Below, in pieces: positions 52,649 through 60,755 of a stretch of 64,000 bases of DNA (positions within the stretch are counted from its first letter, which is position 1; every line of letters starts with the position of its first letter). Location: positions 109,863 through 173,862 of the forward strand of contig NZ_BAABLI010000011.1 in the NCBI RefSeq assembly GCF_039544265.1, read 5' to 3'. The notes beneath the pieces were generated by a model, which was not told the origin of the DNA, did no database searches, and worked only from the letters and a program-made list of their open reading frames with translations. Source of the DNA: Corallincola platygyrae. Lineage in GTDB: Bacteria; Pseudomonadota; Gammaproteobacteria; Enterobacterales; Neiellaceae. The position numbers were made by a program, and so were the translations under genes.

Positions 52649-52855
52649 CTAAACGCCATCATCCTCATAATCACTCAGGCTAATACCCAGCTCATCAGCA
52701 ACCTCTGCCCAATAAGGCTCGGCTTCACAAACACAGGTATCACACCAATCTCCAATGCCTTCATGCATATTGGAACCCGTTCGCTTAGGCCGGAGCGCTG
52801 AGTTTACTAATGAAACACTGCGATCACGCTTATTGGTTGATAACTTGGATTTCAT
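52649..52855 (-). CDS. Small Cys-containing acidic-tail protein, function unknown
   Basis: A 68-residue protein. A basic N-terminal half (MKSKLSTNKRDRSVSLVNSALRPKRTG) precedes GIGDWCDTCVCEAEPYW and an acidic end LSDYEDDGV. Three cysteines in CDTCVC might bind metal. The ATG at 52855 is chosen because GGAG lies eight bases upstream. No family is recognised; confidence is limited by small size. Confidence 0.5.
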   Translation of the reverse strand: MKSKLSTNKRDRSVSLVNSALRPKRTGSNMHEGIGDWCDTCVCEAEPYWAEVADELGISLSDYEDDGV

Positions 52856-52997
52856 AAGCTGACTCCAATTCTTTCGTGCAACCTTAAACCTAGTAGACAC
52901 ACTTAATCCTGGCGCTGACTGATAGATTATTTAGTTATCATCTAAAGCCCATTTGCGTTATTCTCGCGCTCGATCCCCAACACTCGGAGTTACCCCC

Positions 52998-53840
52998 TTG
53001 CTTAGCTATCGCCACTCTTTTCACGCCGGTAATTACGCTGATGTGCTAAAGCATCTGGTCCAAATCAGAGTGCTCAGATACCTGAGTAAAAAACCAAAAC
53101 CTTTCTGTTATCTGGATACCCATGCAGGCGCTGGTGGTTACTCACTTACCGGGGAACACGCAAACAAAACTCAAGAATATCTGGATGGTGTTGCGCGTTT
53201 ATGGGAGCTAGAGGATCTACCGGAGCCTTTGCAGGATTACCTGCAGGTTATCAAAGAGTTCAACCGTTCAGATAAGCTGACGCACTATCCAGGCTCCCCC
53301 GCCATTGCTGCAGCGCTGACTCGAAAAGAAGATAAGCTGTGGCTCTACGAACTCCACCCTACTGATTTCAAAATATTGCGTCAGGAAGTGGCAAACCAGC
53401 GACGCATTCGTTGCGAACAATCCGATGGCTTCAAGGGAGCTATCGCAAAACTACCACCGCTGGAACGGCGAGGCATGGTATTGATCGACCCTCCCTACGA
53501 GCTGAAAGAAGACTACCAGCGCTGCGCCGAAACCTTAATCAAGGCCCACCGCAAATTCAGTACCGGATGTTATGCCCTTTGGTACCCAGTGGTAGACCGG
53601 AACCGAATTGACCAGCTAGAAAGAAAGCTGGTTGATTCAGGGATCCGAAACATTCAACTATTTGAACTGTCTCAGACTGACGATTCCGACGCTTTTGGTA
53701 TGACTTCTGCGGGCATGATAGTTATCAATCCCCCTTGGACATTGCATAAAGAGATGAAAGCCTGTTTGCCCCTGTTGGCTGACAAGCTTGGGAGCAATGG
53801 ACAGGGTAACTATCGCTGTGAAGTGCTAGTGCCTGAGTAG
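52998..53840 (+). CDS. rlmJ: 23S rRNA (adenine-2030-N6)-methyltransferase
   Basis: RlmJ methylates A2030 of 23S rRNA. From the TTG at 52998 the protein has 280 residues, the same as E. coli, and starts LSYRHSFHAGNYADVLKH, the family hallmark; GGAG lies eight bases upstream. An in-frame ATG at 52953 would add 15 unlike residues. SAM-binding segment THAGAGGYSLTGE and the catalytic VLIDPPYELKEDY (DPPY) are clear. Confidence 0.95.
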   Translation: MLSYRHSFHAGNYADVLKHLVQIRVLRYLSKKPKPFCYLDTHAGAGGYSLTGEHANKTQEYLDGVARLWELEDLPEPLQDYLQVIKEFNRSDKLTHYPGSPAIAAALTRKEDKLWLYELHPTDFKILRQEVANQRRIRCEQSDGFKGAIAKLPPLERRGMVLIDPPYELKEDYQRCAETLIKAHRKFSTGCYALWYPVVDRNRIDQLERKLVDSGIRNIQLFELSQTDDSDAFGMTSAGMIVINPPWTLHKEMKACLPLLADKLGSNGQGNYRCEVLVPE

Positions 53841-53856
53841 CCATAGCCTTAGGCAC

Positions 53857-53892
53857 AGTTTTTTGGGGCTCGATGTAGTGCCCTAAAAAACT
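53857..53892. terminator. Convergent terminator between rlmJ and lapD
   Basis: AGTTTTTTGGGGC pairs with GCCCTAAAAAACT with one mismatch. T-rich and A-rich arms on either strand suit a shared terminator for the two converging genes. Confidence 0.7.
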
Positions 53893-53902
53893 TTAAGTGT
53901 TA

Positions 53903-55798
53903 TTAGTTCTCGTCAGTTAAGAATCCCTGAATACCGTTAATTTCGCGCTGCCACAAGCGCTCCGCCTGGACTAGGGTTTCAACGGCTGTTGCATACACTG
54001 GAACACCAATACTGGTGACGGTATTCACTACTGCGGTGAACAACTCGTTGGCCTCTTCTTCCCTGCACAAGGCTGGCGTTAGCTTGACGTAATCAGGGCG
54101 CACCTTCGTCAGGTAGTCCAGGCTCATACCACTGGCACCGCATTGGTCGACACCATAGCCATAACCGAGTTGCTTGAGCACTTGTGCAAAGTTCTTCACC
54201 GTTTCAGGTTCACGCTGCAAATTAAGTTCAGAAAGCTCAAACAAGAGTAGCTTACGTTTTGCTTCTGGCAGCCGTGATAAAGCAGCGATGAAACGCGTAT
54301 CCCGCATTGCGGAAAGCGATAAGTTAACCGCGGTTTTAACCGTGTAAGCTTTGTTGAGTACAGCATCAACAACAGCCTGGTCAAGCACTCCACCCAGCTC
54401 AAATTGCTCAGTGACAGGCACAAACAGCCCCGCATGAAGCAACTTGCCCTGCTCATCTACCAATCCTGAAAAAATCTCTTGTTGAACCTTATTTCCATCA
54501 CGATCCACAACTGGCTGGCTCCTCAGCTCAATCGCCTGCTCTGCCAGTCGTTGCTTCAGTAAAGCTAACCATTGCTCTGCGGTTCGCGAAGTTTCGTTAG
54601 CGACAATCTGGTTGCTCCAGAAAACCCGCTCAGCACTGCCTGCTGTACCTCGTATGCCTTCATCCAGACTAGTCATCAGCTGGGCGATAGGCTCAATAGA
54701 AAACCTGACACCTGCGATAAAACAGTCGAGACCATGCTCCTGTTCACTGTCTACAGTCAATCGATTCAGTTCATCCGCCAACGCTTGCAACTGCTCTTTC
54801 GGGTAAGCAAGCTCATCGGCCCCCAAAACCAGACCAAACTCTTGTGAGGAGAGTCGGCCCAGCTTAAAGCTACTCTCGCCCTGAGAGTCGGTAAAGTGGG
54901 AGCGAACAAGCGATGTTGCGGCATTAATGAGATTTCGCCATGCAAAGAAACCAGCATGCTTACGAACACCGTCAAGGTTACCAAACTTAAGCAGAACCAT
55001 GGTCCCAGGCAGGTTTTGCTCCTGCTTGGTTTTTATTGCTTCCAACAGGGCTTGTCGTGTCATAACACCTGAATCTGGGTCGGTTTGCAGTTTACTTCGT
55101 ACCTCTTCCAACTGCTTAGCACTCTCCAGGAAACGTCCTTTGAGCAATGCGGTTAACTGATTAAGTACGATGACAACACGACGAAACTCTCGAGTACTTG
55201 GCAGCGGAATACGATACTCATAATCTCGCTGTTCAATGGCGTGTGCCTGGTGCTCGATCTGTTTCAATGGCCGGATCAACACTCTCAATGCCAAGGCAGA
55301 TAACAGAGCCAGTGCACCAAACAGCAGCCCATAAACCATCAACAACCGTGTCGCCAACTGCCACAGCTGCTGGTATACCACACCTGGGTGCCCTTCGACG
55401 GTCAGCATCGCCACCTCTGTCCAGCCCAAAGTTAAGGGCGCCTGTGTCACGACAGGGTCTATCTCAAACAGCGATACAAACCACCCAGGCACTCCCTGTG
55501 CAATCTCTTCTCTAACACGGGTGATATGGCTTTCGTCCGCAAACAGCTCAACATCAATACGTTTAAGCATGGTGCCGTCAAATGCAGCGTACACTGTACT
55601 TTCTGCAGATACGCGATCCAGTGGTTTCAATAGTGGTGCCAGACGCATCCCCAGACTGGTGACAGCATTATCAGTACTGGCTTGTAGCTGCTGCTCCAGG
55701 TAGTCAGCGTTGTTTCGAAGGTTCAACGTCATCACAATAGCCAGCGATGCCAGCATTGTAAGCGTCAGTACGATAAAGACCTGGCGGTATAAACTCAT
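53903..55798 (-). CDS. lapD: LapD-type cyclic-di-GMP receptor (degenerate GGDEF-EAL)
   Basis: An inner-membrane receptor that, with bound c-di-GMP, sequesters the protease LapG and so keeps a surface adhesin in place. The 631 residues show TM1 (8-26), a periplasmic output domain with PGWF (Trp106, matching the LapG-contact Trp of P. fluorescens LapD), TM2 (152-172), HAMP, GGDEF-like and EAL-like domains. The cyclase loop reads SSQEF (317-321) and the EAL motif EIFSG, so both are catalytically dead, as expected of a receptor. The ATG at 55798 overlaps the lapG stop (TGATG). Confidence 0.92.
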   Translation of the reverse strand: MSLYRQVFIVLTLTMLASLAIVMTLNLRNNADYLEQQLQASTDNAVTSLGMRLAPLLKPLDRVSAESTVYAAFDGTMLKRIDVELFADESHITRVREEIAQGVPGWFVSLFEIDPVVTQAPLTLGWTEVAMLTVEGHPGVVYQQLWQLATRLLMVYGLLFGALALLSALALRVLIRPLKQIEHQAHAIEQRDYEYRIPLPSTREFRRVVIVLNQLTALLKGRFLESAKQLEEVRSKLQTDPDSGVMTRQALLEAIKTKQEQNLPGTMVLLKFGNLDGVRKHAGFFAWRNLINAATSLVRSHFTDSQGESSFKLGRLSSQEFGLVLGADELAYPKEQLQALADELNRLTVDSEQEHGLDCFIAGVRFSIEPIAQLMTSLDEGIRGTAGSAERVFWSNQIVANETSRTAEQWLALLKQRLAEQAIELRSQPVVDRDGNKVQQEIFSGLVDEQGKLLHAGLFVPVTEQFELGGVLDQAVVDAVLNKAYTVKTAVNLSLSAMRDTRFIAALSRLPEAKRKLLLFELSELNLQREPETVKNFAQVLKQLGYGYGVDQCGASGMSLDYLTKVRPDYVKLTPALCREEEANELFTAVVNTVTSIGVPVYATAVETLVQAERLWQREINGIQGFLTDEN

Positions 55799-56457
55799 CA
55801 CTCGTTTCCTTCTTGCTTCACCTGCGAGGAGAAGCGCTCCTGCAGCTCTCTCCATAAAGAGATGCGGTCTGATTTACCCACGTGCTTTCCGCTATTTCGT
55901 GCTTTGGCTAACCAGAGAAAGTCCGCGTTAAAGCTGTAGATAGGCAAAAGATCATCCCGCTCACCGGCGGGCCTGATTTTCTTGTCAATATTATCAAGCA
56001 CCAGAGGTTCAACACCCCGACGCTCATAGTAAGTCAGCACCATATGATGTTGGTTGTAATCGAGGGCTTTAACATACATCAGCCGGAGCTTTTCAGCAGG
56101 AAAGCCGGCCTCAATCAGGCTGTAGTACTTGGCGATAGCGAAATCTTCACAATCTCCTGCGCCTCGACCAATAAACTCTATCGGCGTGGCCCAATAATCT
56201 TCCTGGCCCCAAACATCGATATCATTTGAGAACGTCAGCTGGTTGAAAAAGTCATTGATGATTGTCAGTTGCTCTTCGGGAGATTTGTCGCGGCTGCGCT
56301 CAACAGCACTTTGCCAACGCTGACCTCGTTCATAGGCGTCGTCACCAAAAGCCTGCCTTAGCTGTGCAAGCAAATTGGTGAAGTCGAGAGGTGCCGCAGC
56401 CCAAAGCCCAGAGAGGCTTAGAGCTGCCAACACAAATACGAGTAATCGACGCAACAT
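55798..56457 (-). CDS. lapG: LapG-type periplasmic cysteine protease
   Basis: A bacterial transglutaminase-like cysteine protease that cleaves the N terminus of LapA-type adhesins when c-di-GMP is low. The 219 residues start with a signal peptide (LRRLLVFVLAALSLSGLWAAA). The catalytic Cys lies in GAGDCEDFAIAKYYSL, His in HHMVLTYY and Asp in LVLDNID. EDYWATP is also conserved. AAGGGA precedes the ATG. The cognate adhesin is not in this window. Its stop overlaps the lapD start. Confidence 0.94.
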   Translation of the reverse strand: MLRRLLVFVLAALSLSGLWAAAPLDFTNLLAQLRQAFGDDAYERGQRWQSAVERSRDKSPEEQLTIINDFFNQLTFSNDIDVWGQEDYWATPIEFIGRGAGDCEDFAIAKYYSLIEAGFPAEKLRLMYVKALDYNQHHMVLTYYERRGVEPLVLDNIDKKIRPAGERDDLLPIYSFNADFLWLAKARNSGKHVGKSDRISLWRELQERFSSQVKQEGNE

Positions 56458-56503
56458 GATTCCCTTAGCGGCGGCCGGGTGGCCGCCTTTTGATAGGGTA
56501 AGC

Positions 56504-57562
56504 TTATCGCTCTATCTCTTTTTTCTCTACCACGCTCAAGGTTGCCATAATACGGCGGTTCGCGGCGGCAGCTTCTTTAGTGTTGTCGGTATTTAGAGGC
56601 TGGCTCTCACCATAACCTACTGTTTTGACACGGTTACTTTCAACGCCGTATCGTTCAACAAGCTCTGCAGCAACAGCTTTCGCCCGCTTTTCAGACAACA
56701 TCTGGTTGTAATCTGCAGCGCCCGCGCTTGAGGTATGGCCCTCGATGGTGACACTCAGCTGAGGATACTGCTTCATAAATTCAGCCAGTTCCGCAATTTC
56801 AGGCAGATACTCGTCCTTCACCACAGCTTTGTTGTTGTCGAAGTTAACCATCAAGGTTTTGCTGACAACTTCGTCACGATAAAGAGTGCACCCGGATTCA
56901 TCTACTGCAAAGTTTGATGGGGTATCCGGACACTGGTCGTCCGCATCATACACACCATCTCCGTCACTGTCTTTTGGTGGTTCAACAACCGCAACAGGTT
57001 CTTCTACAGGCTCAGGGGCTGGCTCTGGTGCTGCTGTGGGCACAATTGCAGGCTCACCTCCGAACAGGTAGCTCAGGCCCACACCCAAAGTAAAATCGGT
57101 GAAGTTTTCATCAATGCCCTGATTCAAGATGAGCTCACCAGCCAAAGCCCAGTCCTGGCTAAATAAATGACGCATCCCCAATCCCAGATGGGCAGCAGTG
57201 TTACTGTCGTCAAGGTCGATATAGTCAAGACCGGTGATTATGTATTTTGACTTGTCGTCAAAGTAGAACAGCGCATCAGCCGCGTACCACATGCCCTCAT
57301 CGTCTTGGCCGTTTTTCAGATCCATGTCGGCATATTCGGCACGCGCGCGCAGACCCACCTCTTCCCATGGATCGATACCGAACATCAGTCCACCTAGAAT
57401 ACCCTCTTCATAAGCGTTGCCCTGATGCTCACGATCATCATCCATTTCAGCAAAGCGCAAAGACGCGCCTACACTCATAGGCATGTTGTTCAGCTCTTCG
57501 GCAATCACAGCAGAGCTGAGTAAACACCCTGCAACCAAAACAAACCCTTTATTCATTTTCAT
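56504..57562 (-). CDS. OmpA/OprF-type outer-membrane porin
   Basis: A 352-residue envelope protein. Signal peptide (MKMNKGFVLVAGCLLSSAVIA), an eight-strand beta-barrel domain (about 25-170), a Pro/Glu-rich hinge (about 175-195), one thrombospondin type 3 calcium-binding repeat (DSDGDGVYDADDQCPDTP) and the C-terminal peptidoglycan-binding OmpA domain with TIEGHTSSAG and the late NRRIMA segment. A strong AAGGAG precedes the start. It lies upstream of lapG with a 46-base gap holding a GC-rich hairpin without a T-run, so partial read-through into lapG-lapD is possible. Confidence 0.92.
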   Translation of the reverse strand: MKMNKGFVLVAGCLLSSAVIAEELNNMPMSVGASLRFAEMDDDREHQGNAYEEGILGGLMFGIDPWEEVGLRARAEYADMDLKNGQDDEGMWYAADALFYFDDKSKYIITGLDYIDLDDSNTAAHLGLGMRHLFSQDWALAGELILNQGIDENFTDFTLGVGLSYLFGGEPAIVPTAAPEPAPEPVEEPVAVVEPPKDSDGDGVYDADDQCPDTPSNFAVDESGCTLYRDEVVSKTLMVNFDNNKAVVKDEYLPEIAELAEFMKQYPQLSVTIEGHTSSAGAADYNQMLSEKRAKAVAAELVERYGVESNRVKTVGYGESQPLNTDNTKEAAAANRRIMATLSVVEKKEIER

Positions 57563-57840
57563 CTTGTTCTTCTCTCCTTGAGTTAAAAATACTCACCAAA
57601 CAACAAGCGGCTGCAGACAACTTGTGAGCATGAGCGTCTATTCTGCAGTCCTAACTAATCTAATTCAAAGGTGTTTTCGCCCTTTGGCAGCAAACAAGTA
57701 TCACCAGCGACTGCAAAAACCTTAGATGTGTCTCAATTCATCTCATCGTCATTTGCTAGGGTTATCATCAAGCAGTCGATTCGTAGTTATCGACACTCCT
57801 GTCGAGAAAGTGTCGAGAAGTGAAAATCGAGTAAGGACAC

Positions 57841-58881
57841 ATGATGCGATACCACACACTCCCTAACACAGATCTGCGCGTTTCTAAAATCTGCCTGGGT
57901 ACAATGACTTATGGCGAGCAGAACAACGAGAAAGAAGCGCACCAACAGCTGGACATGGCTCTGGAACTCGGTGTTAATTTTATCGATGCCGCCGAAATGT
58001 ATCCGGTACCTCCCAAGCCAGAAACACAAGGGAGAACAGAGAGCTACATAGGTAGCTGGCTTGCTAATCGTGGCAATCGCGAGAAAGTAATTTTAGCCAC
58101 CAAAGCTGCGGGCCCGGGTGGTCCGGCGGACCATGTTCGTCCCAACCTTAAGTTGGATATGTCGAACCTCCGAGCCGCAATAGACGACAGCCTGACACGG
58201 CTACATACAGATTATATCGACTTGTATCAAATCCATTGGCCCGAAAGAAGCACCAATTTTTTTGGACAACTTGGATACGTTGCCAGCCAAGAGGCGGAGG
58301 GCACTTCGATATTAGAGACGCTGGAAGCGCTTGATGCTTTGGTTAAAACGGGAAAAATCAGGCACATCGGTATATCCAATGAAACGCCCTGGGGGGTTGC
58401 GCAGTACCTGAATCTGGCAAAAATGTACGACCTACCGCGCGCCATAACCATTCAAAACCCCTATAACCTGCTTAACCGAAGCTTTGAAGTTGGGCTGGCA
58501 GAGTTTTCTCATCGTGAAGGTATTGAACTTTTGGCCTATTCGCCGTTGGCATTTGGCGCCCTTTCTGGAAAATATCTGGAAGAGCATTGGCCTGAAGGCG
58601 CCCGTATGACCCTTTACAAACGCTTTGCCCGCTACTTTACCGCCAAAGGCATAGAAGCCACTCGTAGCTATGTTGATATCGCCCGAAGATTTGGTTTGGA
58701 TCCAGCGCAGATGGCACTGGCCTACGTCAATTCAAGGCCTTTTGTCGCGAGTAATATCATTGGTGCAACTGACTTGATTCAGTTAAAGATGAATATCCAA
58801 AGTGTTGACCTGGAACTGTCTGACGAAGTGATGGCAGCCATTGAACAGGCGCACACCAATAACCCTAATCCGTGTCCCTAG
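57841..58881 (+). CDS. Aldo/keto reductase, Tas-like
   Basis: A 346-residue NADPH-dependent oxidoreductase with the TIM-barrel sequence of the Tas/YhdN group. The catalytic tetrad is visible: Asp and Tyr in FIDAAEMY, Lys in ILATKA, His in QIHWPE. The C-terminal cofactor part includes VASNIIGATDLIQL. The substrate is unknown. AAGGA precedes two adjacent ATGs; the first is given. It converges on the TetR gene and is not obviously linked to the efflux operon. Confidence 0.92.
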   Translation: MMRYHTLPNTDLRVSKICLGTMTYGEQNNEKEAHQQLDMALELGVNFIDAAEMYPVPPKPETQGRTESYIGSWLANRGNREKVILATKAAGPGGPADHVRPNLKLDMSNLRAAIDDSLTRLHTDYIDLYQIHWPERSTNFFGQLGYVASQEAEGTSILETLEALDALVKTGKIRHIGISNETPWGVAQYLNLAKMYDLPRAITIQNPYNLLNRSFEVGLAEFSHREGIELLAYSPLAFGALSGKYLEEHWPEGARMTLYKRFARYFTAKGIEATRSYVDIARRFGLDPAQMALAYVNSRPFVASNIIGATDLIQLKMNIQSVDLELSDEVMAAIEQAHTNNPNPCP

Positions 58882-58905
58882 CGGTATGCCCTTTTTAGAG
58901 AGCAA

Positions 58906-59517
58906 TTAAACCCCATAGCTCTGTAAAAACAGATCGACACAGGAGCGCAGGTAAGCGATGCGCTCCTGCTCATTCTGGACTAGCGGAACCCCTAGTTCAC
59001 AGCACATACGATCTCGGCTTTGCGCCATCAACAAAAATTGAGATGAGGCATTGTCGATATTATCAATCTTCAATTTACCTACTTGCACCATACGAAGTAA
59101 GTATCCACTCACTTGAGAAATCACTCTTTTGGGGCCTGCTTCGAAAAACAGCTGGCTCAACTGAGGATGAGTATCGGCTTGTGCAACACATGTTCGATAC
59201 GTCTTTACTGCCTCTTCAGACAGGATCAGTTGATTAAAACGAATTGCTACCTGAACCAGAGTCTCACGAAGATCTGCGTCGGTATCAAACAGTTCGTCGG
59301 TTAATTCATGAGCGATACACTTATGCCCTACGGCAGCAACAAACAACTGTTCCTTATTTTCGTAGTGACTGTATACCGTTTGTTTAGAGACACCAGCCTC
59401 TTTGGCGATGCGATCCATACTGGTGTTACTGAAGCCCAGCTCGGTAAACAAGGCAATGGCGGCATGTAATATCTGCAAGCGCTTCTCTTCACTCTTAACG
59501 CGCCCTTTTACTGCCAT
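58906..59517 (-). CDS. TetR-family repressor of the divergent RND operon
   Basis: A 203-residue regulator. The N-terminal helix-turn-helix domain (about 10-57) reads LQILHAAIALFTELGFSNTSMDRIAKEAGVSKQTVYSHYENKEQLF. The C-terminal ligand-binding domain is of the AefR-like type. The ATG at 59517 is chosen because GGAGG lies seven bases upstream; the TTG at 59532 is less likely. It is divergent from the MFP-RND genes with a palindromic operator between them, so it probably represses both (inference). Confidence 0.93.
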   Translation of the reverse strand: MAVKGRVKSEEKRLQILHAAIALFTELGFSNTSMDRIAKEAGVSKQTVYSHYENKEQLFVAAVGHKCIAHELTDELFDTDADLRETLVQVAIRFNQLILSEEAVKTYRTCVAQADTHPQLSQLFFEAGPKRVISQVSGYLLRMVQVGKLKIDNIDNASSQFLLMAQSRDRMCCELGVPLVQNEQERIAYLRSCVDLFLQSYGV

Positions 59518-59581
59518 ATACAACCTCCACAATCACAACAACACACGTTTTGTTACTCACTCATAACAAATCAAACTATAC

Positions 59582-59625
59582 AGTCTAGTTTAGTTAACTT
59601 AAGCTAGACTAAGTAGTCCAGTTTA
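59582..59625. promoter_or_regulatory. TetR-type operator with three half-sites
   Basis: An imperfect palindrome AGTCTAG...CTAGACT (59582-59588, 59604-59610), plus a further direct half-site AGTCCAGTTTA (59615-59625) similar to AGTCTAGTTTA (59582-59592). It lies between the tetR and efflux genes. The sequence fits the short-palindrome style of TetR operators; no promoter hexamers were assigned. Confidence 0.7.
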
Positions 59626-59657
59626 TCATATTCATCGATGCCCAAGGAATTACTGCC

Positions 59658-60755
59658 ATGCGCTCCCGGTTGCTTCCCGCTTTAGTCGTTATTGCACTCA
59701 GCCAATTCAGTTCTGGCTGCGGACGATCCAGTGCCGATGAAGCCGATTCGACCTATCTTCATCAGGTCGCAGCCTTCGAAGTTCAGCAACAATTGTCATT
59801 TAATGTCCCCCGCCAGTTTGTTGGTCTGGTCAGTAACAACGAAGAGGCAAATGTAGGTTTTGAGCAAGCAGGAAAAATCGCAACACTGCATTTTAACGAG
59901 GGAGATCGCGTTAAAGCGGGCGACCTACTGGCGACATTAGACACCGAACTGCTTGCGATTCAACGACAAGAACTCCAGGCTCAAGTCGCTGAAACCCAGG
60001 CAGAAATCGAGCTGGCAGATGCCAACTTTGAACGTCTGCAAACACTTGCACCCAAAGGTTATGCTTCAGCACAAAGCCTGGATGAAATCACCTCTCAGAA
60101 GAACGCGCTGAAATCTCGCCTCAGCCGTCTAAAAGCCAGTCTGGCAGCAAATCAAAGTCGACTAAACAAGAGTGAACTGGCGGCACCATTTGATGCCATC
60201 GTTAACAAGCGTCTGGTCTCTCGCGGTGAAGTGGTGATGGCTGGCAGTCCAGCTTTTGAGCTGCTGCAGCAAGGTGGGCTGGAAGTAAAAGTCGGTGTAC
60301 CTGTCAGACTTCTGCCTCTTCTGGATAAGAAAACTCCATCTCTTAAAATCCAACAACAGGAATTCCCGGCAACACTGCTCACTCGCGGAGGTCAGGTCGA
60401 CCCCGTCAGTCGGACAGTGCAACTGAGGTACGCACTGCCCGACGATGCCAGCGTGGTTAACGGCCAATTGGCCTATCTGGCCTTAGAGGAAAAGCGTAAC
60501 AAAACGGGTTTCTGGATCCCACTAACAGCTCTAACTGACGGCATTCGAGGTATGTGGAATGTGTACTTGCTTGTGAATGAGCAAGGCGCCTATCGACTGG
60601 AAAAACGCGACGTCACCGTGCTGTTTGCCAATGAAACTCAGGCCTATGTCGCTGGAGCCCTCTCTGATAAAGACAAGATTGTTGCTGCAGGCTTGCACAG
60701 GCTGGCGCCGGGTCAGCAAGTTCGCGTCGATGACCAACGCGGAGCATCATTATGA
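59658..60755 (+). CDS. RND efflux periplasmic adaptor subunit
   Basis: A 365-residue membrane-fusion protein linking the pump to an outer-membrane channel. The N terminus looks like a lipoprotein signal (LSQFSSGC, Cys21), though the lipobox has Ser at -3. Biotinyl-lipoyl segments VGFEQAGKIATLHFNEGDRVKAGDLLA and LNKSELAAPFDAIVNKRLVSRGEVV flank a helical hairpin (about 105-170). Its stop overlaps the RND start by four bases (ATGA). The C-terminal domain shows the beta-barrel pattern. Confidence 0.94.
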   Translation: MRSRLLPALVVIALSQFSSGCGRSSADEADSTYLHQVAAFEVQQQLSFNVPRQFVGLVSNNEEANVGFEQAGKIATLHFNEGDRVKAGDLLATLDTELLAIQRQELQAQVAETQAEIELADANFERLQTLAPKGYASAQSLDEITSQKNALKSRLSRLKASLAANQSRLNKSELAAPFDAIVNKRLVSRGEVVMAGSPAFELLQQGGLEVKVGVPVRLLPLLDKKTPSLKIQQQEFPATLLTRGGQVDPVSRTVQLRYALPDDASVVNGQLAYLALEEKRNKTGFWIPLTALTDGIRGMWNVYLLVNEQGAYRLEKRDVTVLFANETQAYVAGALSDKDKIVAAGLHRLAPGQQVRVDDQRGASL

